Shown here: piece by piece, positions 7,405-16,770 of the stretch | Position numbering within the stretch: position 1 is the first letter of the stretch | Layout of the letters: every line of letters starts with the position of its first letter | Origin: TMP-24 sp041397305 | GTDB taxonomy: Bacteria; Pseudomonadota; Alphaproteobacteria; Rhodobacterales; Rhodobacteraceae | Length of the DNA: 64,000 bases | Direction of reading: 5' to 3' | Assembly: GCA_041397305.1 (NCBI GenBank) | Contig: JAWKWX010000004.1 | Location: 1 to 64,000, forward strand | Position numbers and translations under genes: made by a program | The notes under the pieces: generated by a model | Database searches by the model: none | Told to the model about the DNA's origin: nothing | Seen by the model: the letters and a program-made list of their open reading frames with translations, nothing else

Positions 7405-8058
7405 TCAATCCTGCACCAGACCCTCGACCAGCGGCACGAAGCGCACCGGCCTCAGTTCTTCATATTCGAACCCCGTCTCGGACCGGGTGACCTTGATCAG
7501 GCTCTGCACCGCATCCGACTGCCCGACGGGCAGGACCATGATACCGCCGACACGGAGCTGCGCCAAGAGCGGCCCGGGCGGGTCTTCTGCCGCGGCGGTC
7601 ACGAGAATGCGATCGAAGGGCGCCTGATCGGGCAGGCCGAAGGATCCGTCGGCGGCGAAAGCGGTGATGTTGGCGAGGTCGAGCGTGCGGAAGATACTTT
7701 CCGCCTCGCGCACCAGGCGGCGGTGGCGGTCGACCGTGTAGACCCGGCGGGCGAGGTGCGAGAGGATCGCCGCCTGATAGCCGGAGCCGGTGCCGATTTC
7801 CAGCACCTTGTCGCGCGGGGTGACCTCCAGCGCCTGGGTCATCAGCGCCACGACCGAGGGCTGGCTGATCGTCTGGCCGCAAGCGATGGGCAGGGGCACG
7901 TCCTCATAGGCGCGGTCGGCGAAGATGCCCTTGAGGAAGAGGCCGCGGTCGATCCTTTCCATCGCCTCCAGCACACGCGGGTCGGTGACCCCGCGGGAGC
8001 GGAGGGTAAAGAGGAAGCGCATCTGCTGTTCGGCGCGGTCTGTCATGTCAGCCATCAT
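7405..8058 (-). CDS. pcm: Protein-L-isoaspartate O-methyltransferase
   Basis: A 217-residue SAM-dependent methyltransferase of the PCMT family with motif I VLEIGTGSGYQAAIL (about 84-98), and the family's active-site region around PLPIACGQTISQPSVV. It methylates isoaspartyl residues in damaged proteins to start their repair. The start codon overlaps the surE stop by 4 bp, so the two are translationally coupled. The nlpD-like gene follows 59 bp downstream. Confidence 0.95.
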   Translation of the reverse strand: MMADMTDRAEQQMRFLFTLRSRGVTDPRVLEAMERIDRGLFLKGIFADRAYEDVPLPIACGQTISQPSVVALMTQALEVTPRDKVLEIGTGSGYQAAILSHLARRVYTVDRHRRLVREAESIFRTLDLANITAFAADGSFGLPDQAPFDRILVTAAAEDPPGPLLAQLRVGGIMVLPVGQSDAVQSLIKVTRSETGFEYEELRPVRFVPLVEGLVQD

Positions 8059-8840
8059 GCGAGGCGGCGGGCGAGGTCCTGAAGCGTGTCATGGGCGGTA
8101 AGGTCGGCGCGCATCGGCGTGACCGAGATATGGCCGTCGAGATTGACGGCGACGTCGGTGCCGGGGGCGGTGGCCTGGTGCTGGGGGCCGCCGGTGATCC
8201 AGAGGAACTTGCGGCCCGAGGGGGAGACATGGGGCTCGACCCCGAAGAACGTGTCGGTGCGGTAGCCCTGGGCCGCGACCTTCATGCCCTTGACCTCGGC
8301 CGCGGGCAGCGGCGGGAAGTTCACGTTGTAGAACAGCCGGTAATCCGTCTCGTCCCAGAGGCCCTTGTCGAGGAGCGTGCGGACGACGTTTGTGCCATGG
8401 GTGCGGGCGGCTTCGAACGGATCGTCGATCTCGTCGGTCTTCGGGCCCATGAACTGGCTGAGCGCGATGGCGGGCAGGCCCTGGAGGGCGGCCTCCATCG
8501 CGCCTCCGATGGTGCCGGAATAAAGCACGTTCTCGGCGGCATTGTTGCCGCGGTTGACGCCCGAGAGGACGAGGTCGGGGCGCGCGCCGTGCAGCACGTC
8601 GTAGATACCCGCGAGCACGCAATCGGCCGGGCTTCCTTCGGCGGCATAGCGGCGGGGGCCGAGCTTCATGATCATCATCGGATGGGTGTAGCTGATGCAG
8701 TGGCCAACGCCCGATTGCTCGAAGGCGGGGGCGACGGTCCAGACCTCGCCATCCGGTCCGGCGATGTCGTGCGCGATGGCCGTCAGCACCTCGAGCCCGG
8801 GGGCATTGATGCCGTCGTCATTTGTGATGAGAATGCGCAT
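8055..8840 (-). CDS. surE: 5'/3'-nucleotidase SurE
   Basis: A 261-residue SurE protein. I start it at 8840, where the protein begins MRILITNDDGINAPGL, because the metal ligands Asp8 and Asp9 define the true family N terminus; a longer in-frame extension to 8915 has no family counterpart. The other metal-site elements are Ser43 in APAFEQSGVGH and the Asn in LSGVNRGNNAAENVLYSGT. It is a metal-dependent nucleoside monophosphate phosphatase linked to stationary-phase survival. First gene of surE-pcm-nlpD. Confidence 0.95.
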   Translation of the reverse strand: MRILITNDDGINAPGLEVLTAIAHDIAGPDGEVWTVAPAFEQSGVGHCISYTHPMMIMKLGPRRYAAEGSPADCVLAGIYDVLHGARPDLVLSGVNRGNNAAENVLYSGTIGGAMEAALQGLPAIALSQFMGPKTDEIDDPFEAARTHGTNVVRTLLDKGLWDETDYRLFYNVNFPPLPAAEVKGMKVAAQGYRTDTFFGVEPHVSPSGRKFLWITGGPQHQATAPGTDVAVNLDGHISVTPMRADLTAHDTLQDLARRLA

Positions 8841-8956
8841 GGTGGTCCGCCCCGGTTCCGACACCAGATGTAGAGGGAATGGCGGCCGGGGTAAAGCGGT
8901 TAGCTGCAGGGGCACGGCCCGCCACGCCGGCTCTGGCCCTCCGCGGCAAGCGCGGA

Positions 8957-9005
8957 CCGGGGCTCTGCCCCGGACCCCGAGGTATTTGGTCCAAGATGAA
9001 GGGAG
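8957..9005. repeat. Dispersed intergenic element, copy 1
   Basis: A CCGGGGC/GCCCCGG hairpin with a 3-nt loop (8957-8973) is followed by the conserved tail CCCCGAGGTATTTGGTCC and AAGATGAAGGGAG (8975-9005). A near-identical copy lies at 46001-46053 and a diverged one at 31893-31953. Each sits just after the stop of a minus-strand gene, with the hairpin on the distal side, so it probably acts in 3'-end formation of those genes. Confidence 0.7.
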
Positions 9006-9011
9006 CGGGGT

Positions 9012-9470
9012 TCAGAGGATGGTGCGGTAGCGGATGTGACCGTCCCTCTCGGCCAGTTGGTCATAGAGGGCGCGGGCGCGCCGGTTTCCGGCATCGGTGA
9101 ACCAGTGGAGCCGTTTGGCGCCCTTGGCGCGGGCGACCGCCTTCAGATCCTCGATCAGCGCCCGGCCGATGCCCTGGCCGCGCGCCTCCTGCGCGACGAA
9201 CAGGTCCTCGAGATAGCAATCCTCGCCCATCACCCAGGTCGAGGGGTGCAGCTGGTGGATGGCGAAGCCCGTGGCGCGGCCATCGAGACAGGCGATACGC
9301 GCAGCGAGGGGATTCTGCGCATCGAGAAGCCGGGTCCAGGTGAAATCGGTGATGCCTGCCTCAAGCGTCACGCCGTAATGGGCAAGGAACCCCGACCAGA
9401 GCCGACGCCAGTCGGCCTCGTCGTCGGCCGTCACGTCGCGGATGTCGATGACCGCAGGCATCGGCATCAC
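9012..9470 (-). CDS. GNAT-family N-acetyltransferase
   Basis: A 152-residue protein with GNAT features: the acetyl-CoA pyrophosphate loop in VAQEARGQGIGRALIEDL (about 95-112), the preceding beta-strand YLEDLFV, and the C-terminal GNRRARALYDQL helix. The acceptor substrate cannot be read from sequence. The start overlaps the stop of the SDR gene by 4 bp, so the two are co-translated. A dispersed hairpin element follows its stop. Confidence 0.88.
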   Translation of the reverse strand: MMPMPAVIDIRDVTADDEADWRRLWSGFLAHYGVTLEAGITDFTWTRLLDAQNPLAARIACLDGRATGFAIHQLHPSTWVMGEDCYLEDLFVAQEARGQGIGRALIEDLKAVARAKGAKRLHWFTDAGNRRARALYDQLAERDGHIRYRTIL

Positions 9471-10132
9471 AGCAGGGCAAGGAGGCGCGCCGCCTCCTCG
9501 TGGATGTCGGCCAGAGCCGCCCGGTCCTCGCCGGGGAAGAAGCGGGCGCGGGTCGCGGTCGCCGCTGGGCGGGGCGCGGCGATCAGGACGCGCGGGCCGG
9601 TCCGTTCGGTCTCTGCCTGCCAGCTTCGGGCAAGCGCTATCTGCGCGCCCTTGGTGGCGCCATAGGCGCCGAAGAATTTCTGGCCCGCGCGCGGATCGTC
9701 GAGGAAAAGCGCCGTGCCGTCCCTTGCCCGCAGAAGCGGCTCCATCAGCGGGATGAGCGTGGCGGTGGCGCGGAGGTTCACGGTCAGCGCCTTGTCCATG
9801 TCCTTCATGTCGAGATGGCCGGCGGGCGACAGGGGCGGCGCATGAACCGCCGCATGGACCCAGAGGCCGAGCCCACCCCAGCGGCCGGCGATCGATTTCG
9901 CCAGATGGTCCATCGCGCCATCGTCGGTCACGTCGAGGGGCGCGAGCGTCGCGCTGCCGCCCGCATGCGAGATACGGTCATCGAGTTCCTCGAGCCCGCC
10001 CACGGTGCGGGCAACCGCGAGGACATGCCAGCCCGCGGCGCCGAGAGCGGCGGCGAGCGCGAAGCCGAGGCCACGCGAGGCACCGGTAACAAGGGCAAGG
10101 GGGCGTTCTGCAAGGGTGCTCATGTCGGTCAT
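9467..10132 (-). CDS. SDR-family oxidoreductase
   Basis: A short-chain dehydrogenase/reductase of about 221 residues. The NAD(P) motif TGASRGLG is near 16-23, the LAPLDVTDD motif is present and the catalytic YGATK pair follows FFG. I take ATG at 10132 (MTDMSTLAERP); ATG at 10123 is equally possible, and neither has a clear ribosome site. A longer in-frame extension runs into the bioY promoter region and is unlikely. Substrate unknown. It overlaps the downstream GNAT gene by 4 bp and is divergent from bioY. Confidence 0.85.
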   Translation of the reverse strand: MTDMSTLAERPLALVTGASRGLGFALAAALGAAGWHVLAVARTVGGLEELDDRISHAGGSATLAPLDVTDDGAMDHLAKSIAGRWGGLGLWVHAAVHAPPLSPAGHLDMKDMDKALTVNLRATATLIPLMEPLLRARDGTALFLDDPRAGQKFFGAYGATKGAQIALARSWQAETERTGPRVLIAAPRPAATATRARFFPGEDRAALADIHEEAARLLALL

Positions 10133-10240
10133 GGCCAAGCCATGTCGCATTCCCAAAAGAGGCGCGCAATGGTAAATGTTGACATGTAGCCGCAGCGCAG
10201 CAAATGTGCGCGCGACTCTCGTAGGGGAAAGGACAAAGAC

Positions 10241-10831
10241 ATGACCCTCGCAAAGGCCCTCGTGCCCTCGCAATCGCTTCTGACCCGCGCGCTGATGGTG
10301 CTGGGCGGCAGCCTCTTCATCGCCATCGCGGCGCAGGTGCAGGTGCCGATGTATCCGGTGCCGATGACGCTGCAGACGCTTGCCATCCTCATCGTCGGAT
10401 TCACCTATGGCGCGCGGATGGGCGTGTTGACGGTCGCGGCCTATCTCGCCGAAGGCGCCGCGGGCCTGCCGGTCTTCGCCGGTGGCGGTTCGGTCGCCGC
10501 CTTTGCCGGTCCGACGGCCGGTTTCCTCGTTGGCTTCCTCCTCCTCGTGGCGATCGCCGGTTATGCGGCCGACCGCGGCGTGAAGGGCCTGATCGGCACG
10601 GCGCTGGTCGGTATCCTCGCCTCGGCGCTGCTCTATATCCCCGGCAATGCCTGGGCGATGGCGGCGGATGCCGTCCTCGGCTTCGATACGACCAAATGGG
10701 GTGCCGACAGTCTGCAGATGATCTGGGCCTATTACATGGCACCCTTCCTGATCGGCGACACGGTCAAGGCGATCATCGCGGCACTGGTCGTCACCGGCGG
10801 CTGGGCAGCCCTGAAGGGCCGCAAGGCCTGA
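10241..10831 (+). CDS. bioY: Biotin transporter BioY (ECF substrate-binding component)
   Basis: A 196-residue membrane protein with about six hydrophobic segments and the BioY hallmark VPMYPVPMTLQTLAILIVG (about 34-52), plus the glycine-rich AEGAAGLPVFAGGG stretch. It captures biotin as the S component of an energy-coupling-factor transporter. No bioM/bioN genes are adjacent; alphaproteobacterial BioY proteins can occur alone. No BioR-type box was seen upstream. The purine-rich GGGGAAAGGAC stretch precedes the start. A strong hairpin ends the gene. Confidence 0.93.
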   Translation: MTLAKALVPSQSLLTRALMVLGGSLFIAIAAQVQVPMYPVPMTLQTLAILIVGFTYGARMGVLTVAAYLAEGAAGLPVFAGGGSVAAFAGPTAGFLVGFLLLVAIAGYAADRGVKGLIGTALVGILASALLYIPGNAWAMAADAVLGFDTTKWGADSLQMIWAYYMAPFLIGDTVKAIIAALVVTGGWAALKGRKA

Positions 10832-10861
10832 TCACGGCCCTTGTGCCTGGACAAAAGGCCT

Positions 10862-10887
10862 GAACGCCGCCCTTCGGGGCGGCGTTC
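10862..10887. terminator. Hairpin terminator with TTCG tetraloop
   Basis: GAACGCCGCCC (10862-10872) and GGGCGGCGTTC (10877-10887) form a perfect 11-bp stem closed by a TTCG tetraloop. There is no T-run. It lies between convergent bioY and the DUF1284 gene. Confidence 0.8.
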
Positions 10888-10896
10888 GCGTCTGGA

Positions 10897-11325
10897 TCAG
10901 GCCGGTTCCTTGTGAAGCGCGGCAAGCGCCTCTTCGCACATGCCGTAGGGCTCCCATTCGCAGCCCGCGCAGAGCGTCTTCAGCGTTCCCGGCGGCACAT
11001 TGGCGCGGATCCGCGCCTTCGCCTCGCCCCAGGTCAGCCGCTCGTGCGGTTCGATCCGCAGCGCGGCGGCATGTGCCCGGTCGAGCGTCTTGATCTTGTC
11101 CTGACTGGTACAGAGCCTGCCGCGCCGCTTGGGGCAGGGCGCGCAGATATCGTCGGTGGCGCCCGTCACCTCGATCACGGTCGCATCGCCGCCTTGGGCA
11201 CGCAACCGCCCCATGACGATGGCCGTCATGTTGGCGGTGAAGCCTTCGGAATAGCCCTTGCCCTGAAAGCCGAGCGAACAGAGGAAATGGTGCGGGCGGT
11301 AGCGGACCGGGCGAGGTCCGCTCAT
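10897..11325 (-). CDS. DUF1284 cysteine-rich protein
   Basis: A 142-residue protein starting RPVRYRPHHFLCSLGFQGKGYS, the family's N-terminal signature. It carries further cysteines in CAPCPKRRGRLC, CAGC and YGMC, spaced like ligands for a metal or iron-sulfur cluster. The biochemical function is not known to me. The start overlaps the purF stop by 4 bp, so it is translated with purF, but no role in purine synthesis is established. Confidence 0.85.
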   Translation of the reverse strand: MSGPRPVRYRPHHFLCSLGFQGKGYSEGFTANMTAIVMGRLRAQGGDATVIEVTGATDDICAPCPKRRGRLCTSQDKIKTLDRAHAAALRIEPHERLTWGEAKARIRANVPPGTLKTLCAGCEWEPYGMCEEALAALHKEPA

Positions 11326-12785
11326 TCTGCCGCCTTCATCTGGAAGCCATTCTCGATCTGGTCGGAGGGGGCCACGGGATAGTCGCCCGAGAAACAGGCG
11401 TCGCAGTAGCGGGGCGCCTTCGGGTCGCGGCCTGCCGCCTCACCGGCCGCGCGGTAGAGGCCGTCGAGCGAGATGAATTTGAGGCTGTCGACCCCGATCC
11501 AGTCGCGCATCTCGTCCTCGGTCATGGTCGCGGCGAGGAGTTTGGAGCGTTCGGGCGTGTCGACGCCGTAGAAGCAGGGCCAGGCGGTCGGCGGCGAGGC
11601 GATGCGGAAATGGACCTCGGCCGCGCCGGCATCAAGGATCATGTCCTTGATCTTGCGGCTGGTGGTGCCGCGCACGACGCTGTCATCGACTAGGATCACC
11701 CGCTTGCCCTTGATCAGCGCGCGGTTGACGTTGAGCTTCAGCCGCACGCCCATGTTGCGGATCTGTTCGGTCGGTTCGATGAAGGTCCGGCCCATATACT
11801 GGTTGCGGATGATCCCCATCGCATAGGGAATGCCCGATTCCTGGCTGTAGCCGATGGCGGCAGGGGTGCCGCTGTCGGGGACCGGGCAGACGAGGTCGGC
11901 CTCGACCGGGGCTTCCCTGGCCAGCTCGACACCGATCTGGCGGCGGGTCTCATAGACCGAGCGCCCGCCGAGGATCGAGTCGGGCCGCGAGAAATAGACA
12001 TGTTCGAAGATGCAGAAGCGCGAGGTCGCGGGCGTGAAGGGCCGGGTGGAGGCGACCTTGTTGCCTTCGATCACCACCATCTCGCCCGGCTCGATCTCGC
12101 GCACGAAATCGGCGCCGATGATGTCGAGCGCGCAGGTCTCGGACGAGAGCGCCCAGCCGCTGTCGCCGATCCGGCCGAGCACGAGCGGGCGCACGCCCAT
12201 CGGGTCACGCACGCCGATCAGTTTGGTGCGGGTCATCGCCACGACCGAAAAGGCGCCCTCGACCCGGCGCAGCGCGTCCTTGATCCGCTCGGCGATCGTC
12301 TTCTGGATCGAGCGCGCCATCAAATGGATGATACATTCGCTGTCCGACGAGGACTGGAAGATCGAGCCGCGCTCGATCAGTTCGCGGCGGAGCGAGGCGG
12401 CATTGGTCAGGTTGCCATTGTGGGCGATGGCAGCCCCGCCCATGGAAAATTCGCCGAAGAAGGGCTGCACGTCGCGGATCGCCGTATGGCCCTTCGATCC
12501 GGCGGTGGAATAGCGCACATGCCCGATGCCGATGGTCCCCGGCAGCATCTGCATCACGTCGGGCTTGGTGAAATTGTCGCGCACATAGCCGAAGCGGCGG
12601 ACGGTGTTGAACCCCTCGGCCGGATCATAGACGACGATGCCCGCCGCCTCCTGTCCGCGGTGCTGCAGGGCGTGAAGGCCGAGCGCCACGAAATTCGCGG
12701 CATCCGCGACGCCGGTGACGCCGAAGACCCCGCACTCCTCCTTCAGCTTGTCGTCATCGAATGGGTGCGACAGGAAGGGGCGCAT
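11322..12785 (-). CDS. purF: Amidophosphoribosyltransferase
   Basis: A 487-residue PurF: N-terminal glutaminase domain with the catalytic Cys in KEECGVFGV after a short propeptide, and C-terminal phosphoribosyltransferase domain with the PRPP motif ILVDDSVVRGTT. It makes 5-phosphoribosylamine from PRPP and glutamine, the first committed purine step. I prefer ATG at 12785 over an in-frame start at 12824, because GGAGAG lies 7 nt upstream and the shorter N terminus fits the family. cvpA precedes it, a conserved order. Confidence 0.95.
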   Translation of the reverse strand: MRPFLSHPFDDDKLKEECGVFGVTGVADAANFVALGLHALQHRGQEAAGIVVYDPAEGFNTVRRFGYVRDNFTKPDVMQMLPGTIGIGHVRYSTAGSKGHTAIRDVQPFFGEFSMGGAAIAHNGNLTNAASLRRELIERGSIFQSSSDSECIIHLMARSIQKTIAERIKDALRRVEGAFSVVAMTRTKLIGVRDPMGVRPLVLGRIGDSGWALSSETCALDIIGADFVREIEPGEMVVIEGNKVASTRPFTPATSRFCIFEHVYFSRPDSILGGRSVYETRRQIGVELAREAPVEADLVCPVPDSGTPAAIGYSQESGIPYAMGIIRNQYMGRTFIEPTEQIRNMGVRLKLNVNRALIKGKRVILVDDSVVRGTTSRKIKDMILDAGAAEVHFRIASPPTAWPCFYGVDTPERSKLLAATMTEDEMRDWIGVDSLKFISLDGLYRAAGEAAGRDPKAPRYCDACFSGDYPVAPSDQIENGFQMKAAE

Positions 12786-12814
12786 AGGCCGTCTCTCCGA
12801 TTCCGGGGCAGTTG

Positions 12815-12842
12815 GCGCTTCCATAGTCTGTCACGGAAGCGC
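12815..12842 (-). terminator. Hairpin between cvpA and purF
   Basis: GCGCTTCC (12815-12822) and GGAAGCGC (12835-12842) form a perfect 8-bp stem with a 12-nt loop in the 98-bp gap between the cvpA stop and purF start. No T-run follows in the minus direction. It may be a weak attenuator or an RNA processing site in the purF leader. Confidence 0.35.
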
Positions 12843-12883
12843 TGTCACCACCAGAACCGGTCACGATTCGCGGAAAAGCGGCC

Positions 12884-13534
12884 TCAGGGGGTGACGGTCT
12901 TGGCGCCGGTGCTATTGGTTGTGCCTTCGGTCGTGCCGTTCGACGTGCCTTCGGGCAGCGTCGGCTCGGTGACCGTCGTGGTGCCGGTGCCGCAATCGCC
13001 GACAAGTTCGTTGTAGCGGGCCTTGAACCAGCCGGGCGCGTCGCTTGGCACTTCGGCGGCGAGCTTTTCCTGGATCGAGGCGAAGACCACTGCCGAGCGC
13101 GAATTGTCGACCATGGGAATCCCCGCCTCGGGCATCATCCGGTCATAGACGAGGAAGGCCACGGCGACGAGAAGGACGCCGCGGGCGACCCCGAAGAGGA
13201 ACCCCAGGCCCTGGTCGATGCCGGACAGTGCCGAGCGCTGGATGATGGCCGAAAAGAGCGGCGTGAAGATCGAGGCGAGGATGAGCGCGCCCGCGAAGAC
13301 CGCGAAGAAACCGGCGATGGTCGCCAGTTCGCAATTGTCGAGGAACTTGTCGAGCACCGGAATCTGGCGGACCAGGGGTGCCGCCTGCTTGGCGAAGAGG
13401 AAGCCCACATAGGCCGCGACCACCCAGCCCGCGATCGCGAAGAGCTCGCGCACCACGCCCCGACTGTAGGCGAGGATCGCCGAGAGAAGCACGATGACCG
13501 CGACGGCGGCGTCGACGATGGTGAAATTGTCCAT
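12884..13534 (-). CDS. cvpA: CvpA-family membrane protein
   Basis: A 216-residue protein with about four hydrophobic segments (starting FTIVDAAVAVIVLLSAILA) and the CvpA motif YSRGVVRELFAIAGWVVAAYVG, ending in a Thr/Ser-rich low-complexity tail. CvpA is an inner-membrane protein of unclear biochemical role, classically encoded before purF as here. I start at ATG 13534 (MDNFTIVD); a longer frame to 13573 would overlap the radA stop and lacks family support. radA ends 25 bp upstream. Confidence 0.88.
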   Translation of the reverse strand: MDNFTIVDAAVAVIVLLSAILAYSRGVVRELFAIAGWVVAAYVGFLFAKQAAPLVRQIPVLDKFLDNCELATIAGFFAVFAGALILASIFTPLFSAIIQRSALSGIDQGLGFLFGVARGVLLVAVAFLVYDRMMPEAGIPMVDNSRSAVVFASIQEKLAAEVPSDAPGWFKARYNELVGDCGTGTTTVTEPTLPEGTSNGTTEGTTNSTGAKTVTP

Positions 13535-13559
13535 ACCTGTCCCTACTCTCTCGCGGGTC

Positions 13560-14927
<1,368 letters not shown>

Positions 14928-15061
14928 GCGTCCTTCATGCCGGGGCTGCCCGCGACCGGCAAGGGCCGATTGCGGCGCTACCCGCCGGTCCATCGCTTTT
15001 CGAACCGAAGGCAAACCCGATGGACGCCCCCGGGGATAGTCTTGAACGGAAGACGGAAAGG

Positions 15062-15514
15062 TCAGGCACGGTGGAGGCGGCGCGCGGTGATGGCCGATAT
15101 CCAGAGGCTCGCGAGGATGCAGGCGGTGAAGAGATAAAGGCCCCAGGCGGTCTCCAGCCGCCCGACGAAGGCGCCCTTGGCCAGCACGATATAGAGGGCG
15201 ATCAGGAAGACATCGGCCATGGCGAGACGGCCGAGGGTTTCGAGGATCGGCAGCAGGCGCGGCGAGGCGAGGCGGAAATGGATGAGCGCAAGGCCGAGCG
15301 TCTTGGCCATCGGCGCGAAAAGTGCAAGGAAGGTGACGAGAAGCGCCAGAAGCGCATCCTTTTCCCAGATCGCCTGCAGACCGGTCAGGACCGATATTTC
15401 GTCAAGGTCGAAGAACGGCAGCCAGCCCGCGCGCAGCAGCGGCGCCATCCAGCTGAGCGGGAAGAGGATGAGAAGCGCGAGATTGGCAAGCGCCAGCGGC
15501 GTGAGGCGGCTCAT
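15062..15514 (-). CDS. PqiA-family (paraquat-inducible protein A) membrane protein
   Basis: A 150-residue, four-helix membrane protein with PqiA-like segments, including FDLDEISVLTGLQAIWEKDA and GRLAMADVFLIALYIVLAKGA. It is one PqiA repeat, half the length of E. coli PqiA. PqiA proteins work with MCE-domain proteins in envelope lipid transport. No pqiB/pqiC-like MCE gene is next to it, although MlaE/MlaF genes lie 1 kb upstream on the same strand. Its start overlaps the previous small membrane gene by 4 bp. Confidence 0.8.
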   Translation of the reverse strand: MSRLTPLALANLALLILFPLSWMAPLLRAGWLPFFDLDEISVLTGLQAIWEKDALLALLVTFLALFAPMAKTLGLALIHFRLASPRLLPILETLGRLAMADVFLIALYIVLAKGAFVGRLETAWGLYLFTACILASLWISAITARRLHRA

Positions 15515-15858
15515 TTGTCATCGCCCTGCGGGCGCTGCGCGATATCGCGGTTGAAGGCGAAGGCGAGGAAGAGCCACAGCCAGAACGACACCCAGGCGAT
15601 GGCGACCGCGATCGAACTGATCGTGCCATAGACCGAGACGCCTCGGGCGACCGCCGTCGATATCCCGAAGAAGGCGAACACGTTGAAGCCGAGCGCCAGA
15701 AGTGCTGCCGCCATGCCGATCAGATAGCGTTTGCGATGGATGTTGCGGCGCCTCGCGCGCTTGTGGAAACGCGCAAACAGCCTCAGCACCAGATAGGGCG
15801 GCAGGCACAGGATGAGGCTGATGAGGAGGACGGCGACCGTCGAAGCCTTGATGATCAT
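15511..15858 (-). CDS. Small membrane protein of unknown function
   Basis: A 115-residue protein with an N-terminal hydrophobic segment (about 5-30), a strongly basic loop (HKRARRRNIHRKR) and two more hydrophobic segments, ending QRPQGDDK. I do not recognise the family. It is translationally coupled to the PqiA-like gene (4-bp overlap), which suggests a shared envelope role. The 11-bp tandem repeat tract lies 78-159 bp upstream of its start, where its promoter would be expected. The ATG at 15858 is chosen because the in-frame extension runs into the repeat. Confidence 0.65.
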   Translation of the reverse strand: MIIKASTVAVLLISLILCLPPYLVLRLFARFHKRARRRNIHRKRYLIGMAAALLALGFNVFAFFGISTAVARGVSVYGTISSIAVAIAWVSFWLWLFLAFAFNRDIAQRPQGDDK

Positions 15859-15935
15859 GGTGCGCGGGCGTTCCGTCCTGACGTCGGGCCAAGGGTAGCC
15901 GCAAAGCCCGGTTGCGTCAAATCCCCGGGCCAGCA

Positions 15936-16017
15936 CCGGATGCGCACCGGGCACGCGCCGGGCGCACACCGGGCACACACCGGGCACACGCCGGGCACAC
16001 GCCGGGCGACCGCCGGC
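15936..16017. repeat. 11-bp tandem repeat, about 7.5 units
   Basis: The word CCGG recurs at 15936, 15947, 15958, 15969, 15980, 15991, 16002 and 16013, exactly 11 bp apart. The unit is CCGGGCACACR, with the two end units more diverged. The tract fills the 3' half of the gap between the mlaF stop (16018) and the small membrane gene start (15858). Eleven base pairs is about one helical turn, so equal bases face the same side of the DNA. Confidence 0.9.
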
Positions 16018-16770
16018 TCAGCGGATGCTTTCGATCGGACCCTCGGCGCGGCCGTGGATGAACTGGTCGACATAGGGGTCTGGCGCGGCGTCCATCTCCG
16101 CGATCGGTCCGGTCCAGCGGATCACGCCCCCGTGCAGCATCGCCACGCGGTCGGCGATGGCGCGGACCGAGGACATGTCATGGGTGATCGTCATCGCGGT
16201 CGCGCCCATCTCGGTCACGATCTCGCGGATCAGATCGTTGATGACGCCCGCCATGATCGGATCGAGGCCGGTCGTAGGTTCGTCGAAGAAGATGATCCCC
16301 GGCTCGGCCGCAATGGCGCGGGCAAGGCCCACGCGCTTCTGCATGCCGCCGGAAAGTTCGGCCGGGAAAAGGTCGGCCACCTGTTCCTTCAGGCCCACGC
16401 GGCGCAGCTTCTCGATGGCGATGGCGCGGGCCTCGTCCTTCGGGCGTTTCTTGGCGCCGCGCAGAAGGCGGAAGGCCACGTTCTGCCAGACCGGCAGACT
16501 GTCGAAGAGGGCGCCGCCCTGGAAGAGCATGCCGAACCGGTCGAGGAAGGCCTCGCGGCCTGCGCCCTTCGTGGTCGCGGGCTGGCCATCGACCAGGATC
16601 GTGCCCGCGTCGGGCGCCACGAGGCCGAGGATGCATTTCAGAAGCACCGACTTGCCGGTGCCCGAGCCGCCGATGATCACCATCGACTGGCCGCGCGCGA
16701 TCGTGAGGTCCACGCCCTGCAGGACCTGGTTCTTGCCGAAGCTTTTCCTGACGCCCTGAAGCTCGATCAT
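16018..16770 (-). CDS. mlaF: ABC transporter ATPase of the Mla lipid-transport system
   Basis: A 250-residue ABC ATPase with Walker A GGSGTGKS, signature LSGGMQKR, Walker B IIFFDEPTTGLDP and the switch His in ITHDMSSV. The PTTGLDPIMAGVINDLI segment is typical of MlaF/TtgA-like subunits paired with MlaE permeases. It would power phospholipid transport across the periplasm to keep outer-membrane asymmetry. The start overlaps the mlaE stop by 4 bp. No mlaD-type MCE gene is adjacent. Its stop abuts the 11-bp repeat tract. Confidence 0.9.
   Translation of the reverse strand: MIELQGVRKSFGKNQVLQGVDLTIARGQSMVIIGGSGTGKSVLLKCILGLVAPDAGTILVDGQPATTKGAGREAFLDRFGMLFQGGALFDSLPVWQNVAFRLLRGAKKRPKDEARAIAIEKLRRVGLKEQVADLFPAELSGGMQKRVGLARAIAAEPGIIFFDEPTTGLDPIMAGVINDLIREIVTEMGATAMTITHDMSSVRAIADRVAMLHGGVIRWTGPIAEMDAAPDPYVDQFIHGRAEGPIESIR

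Noticed and set aside
15936..16017. Possible CRISPR array
   Set aside because: Units are 11 bp with no spacers and no cas genes nearby; it is a simple tandem repeat.
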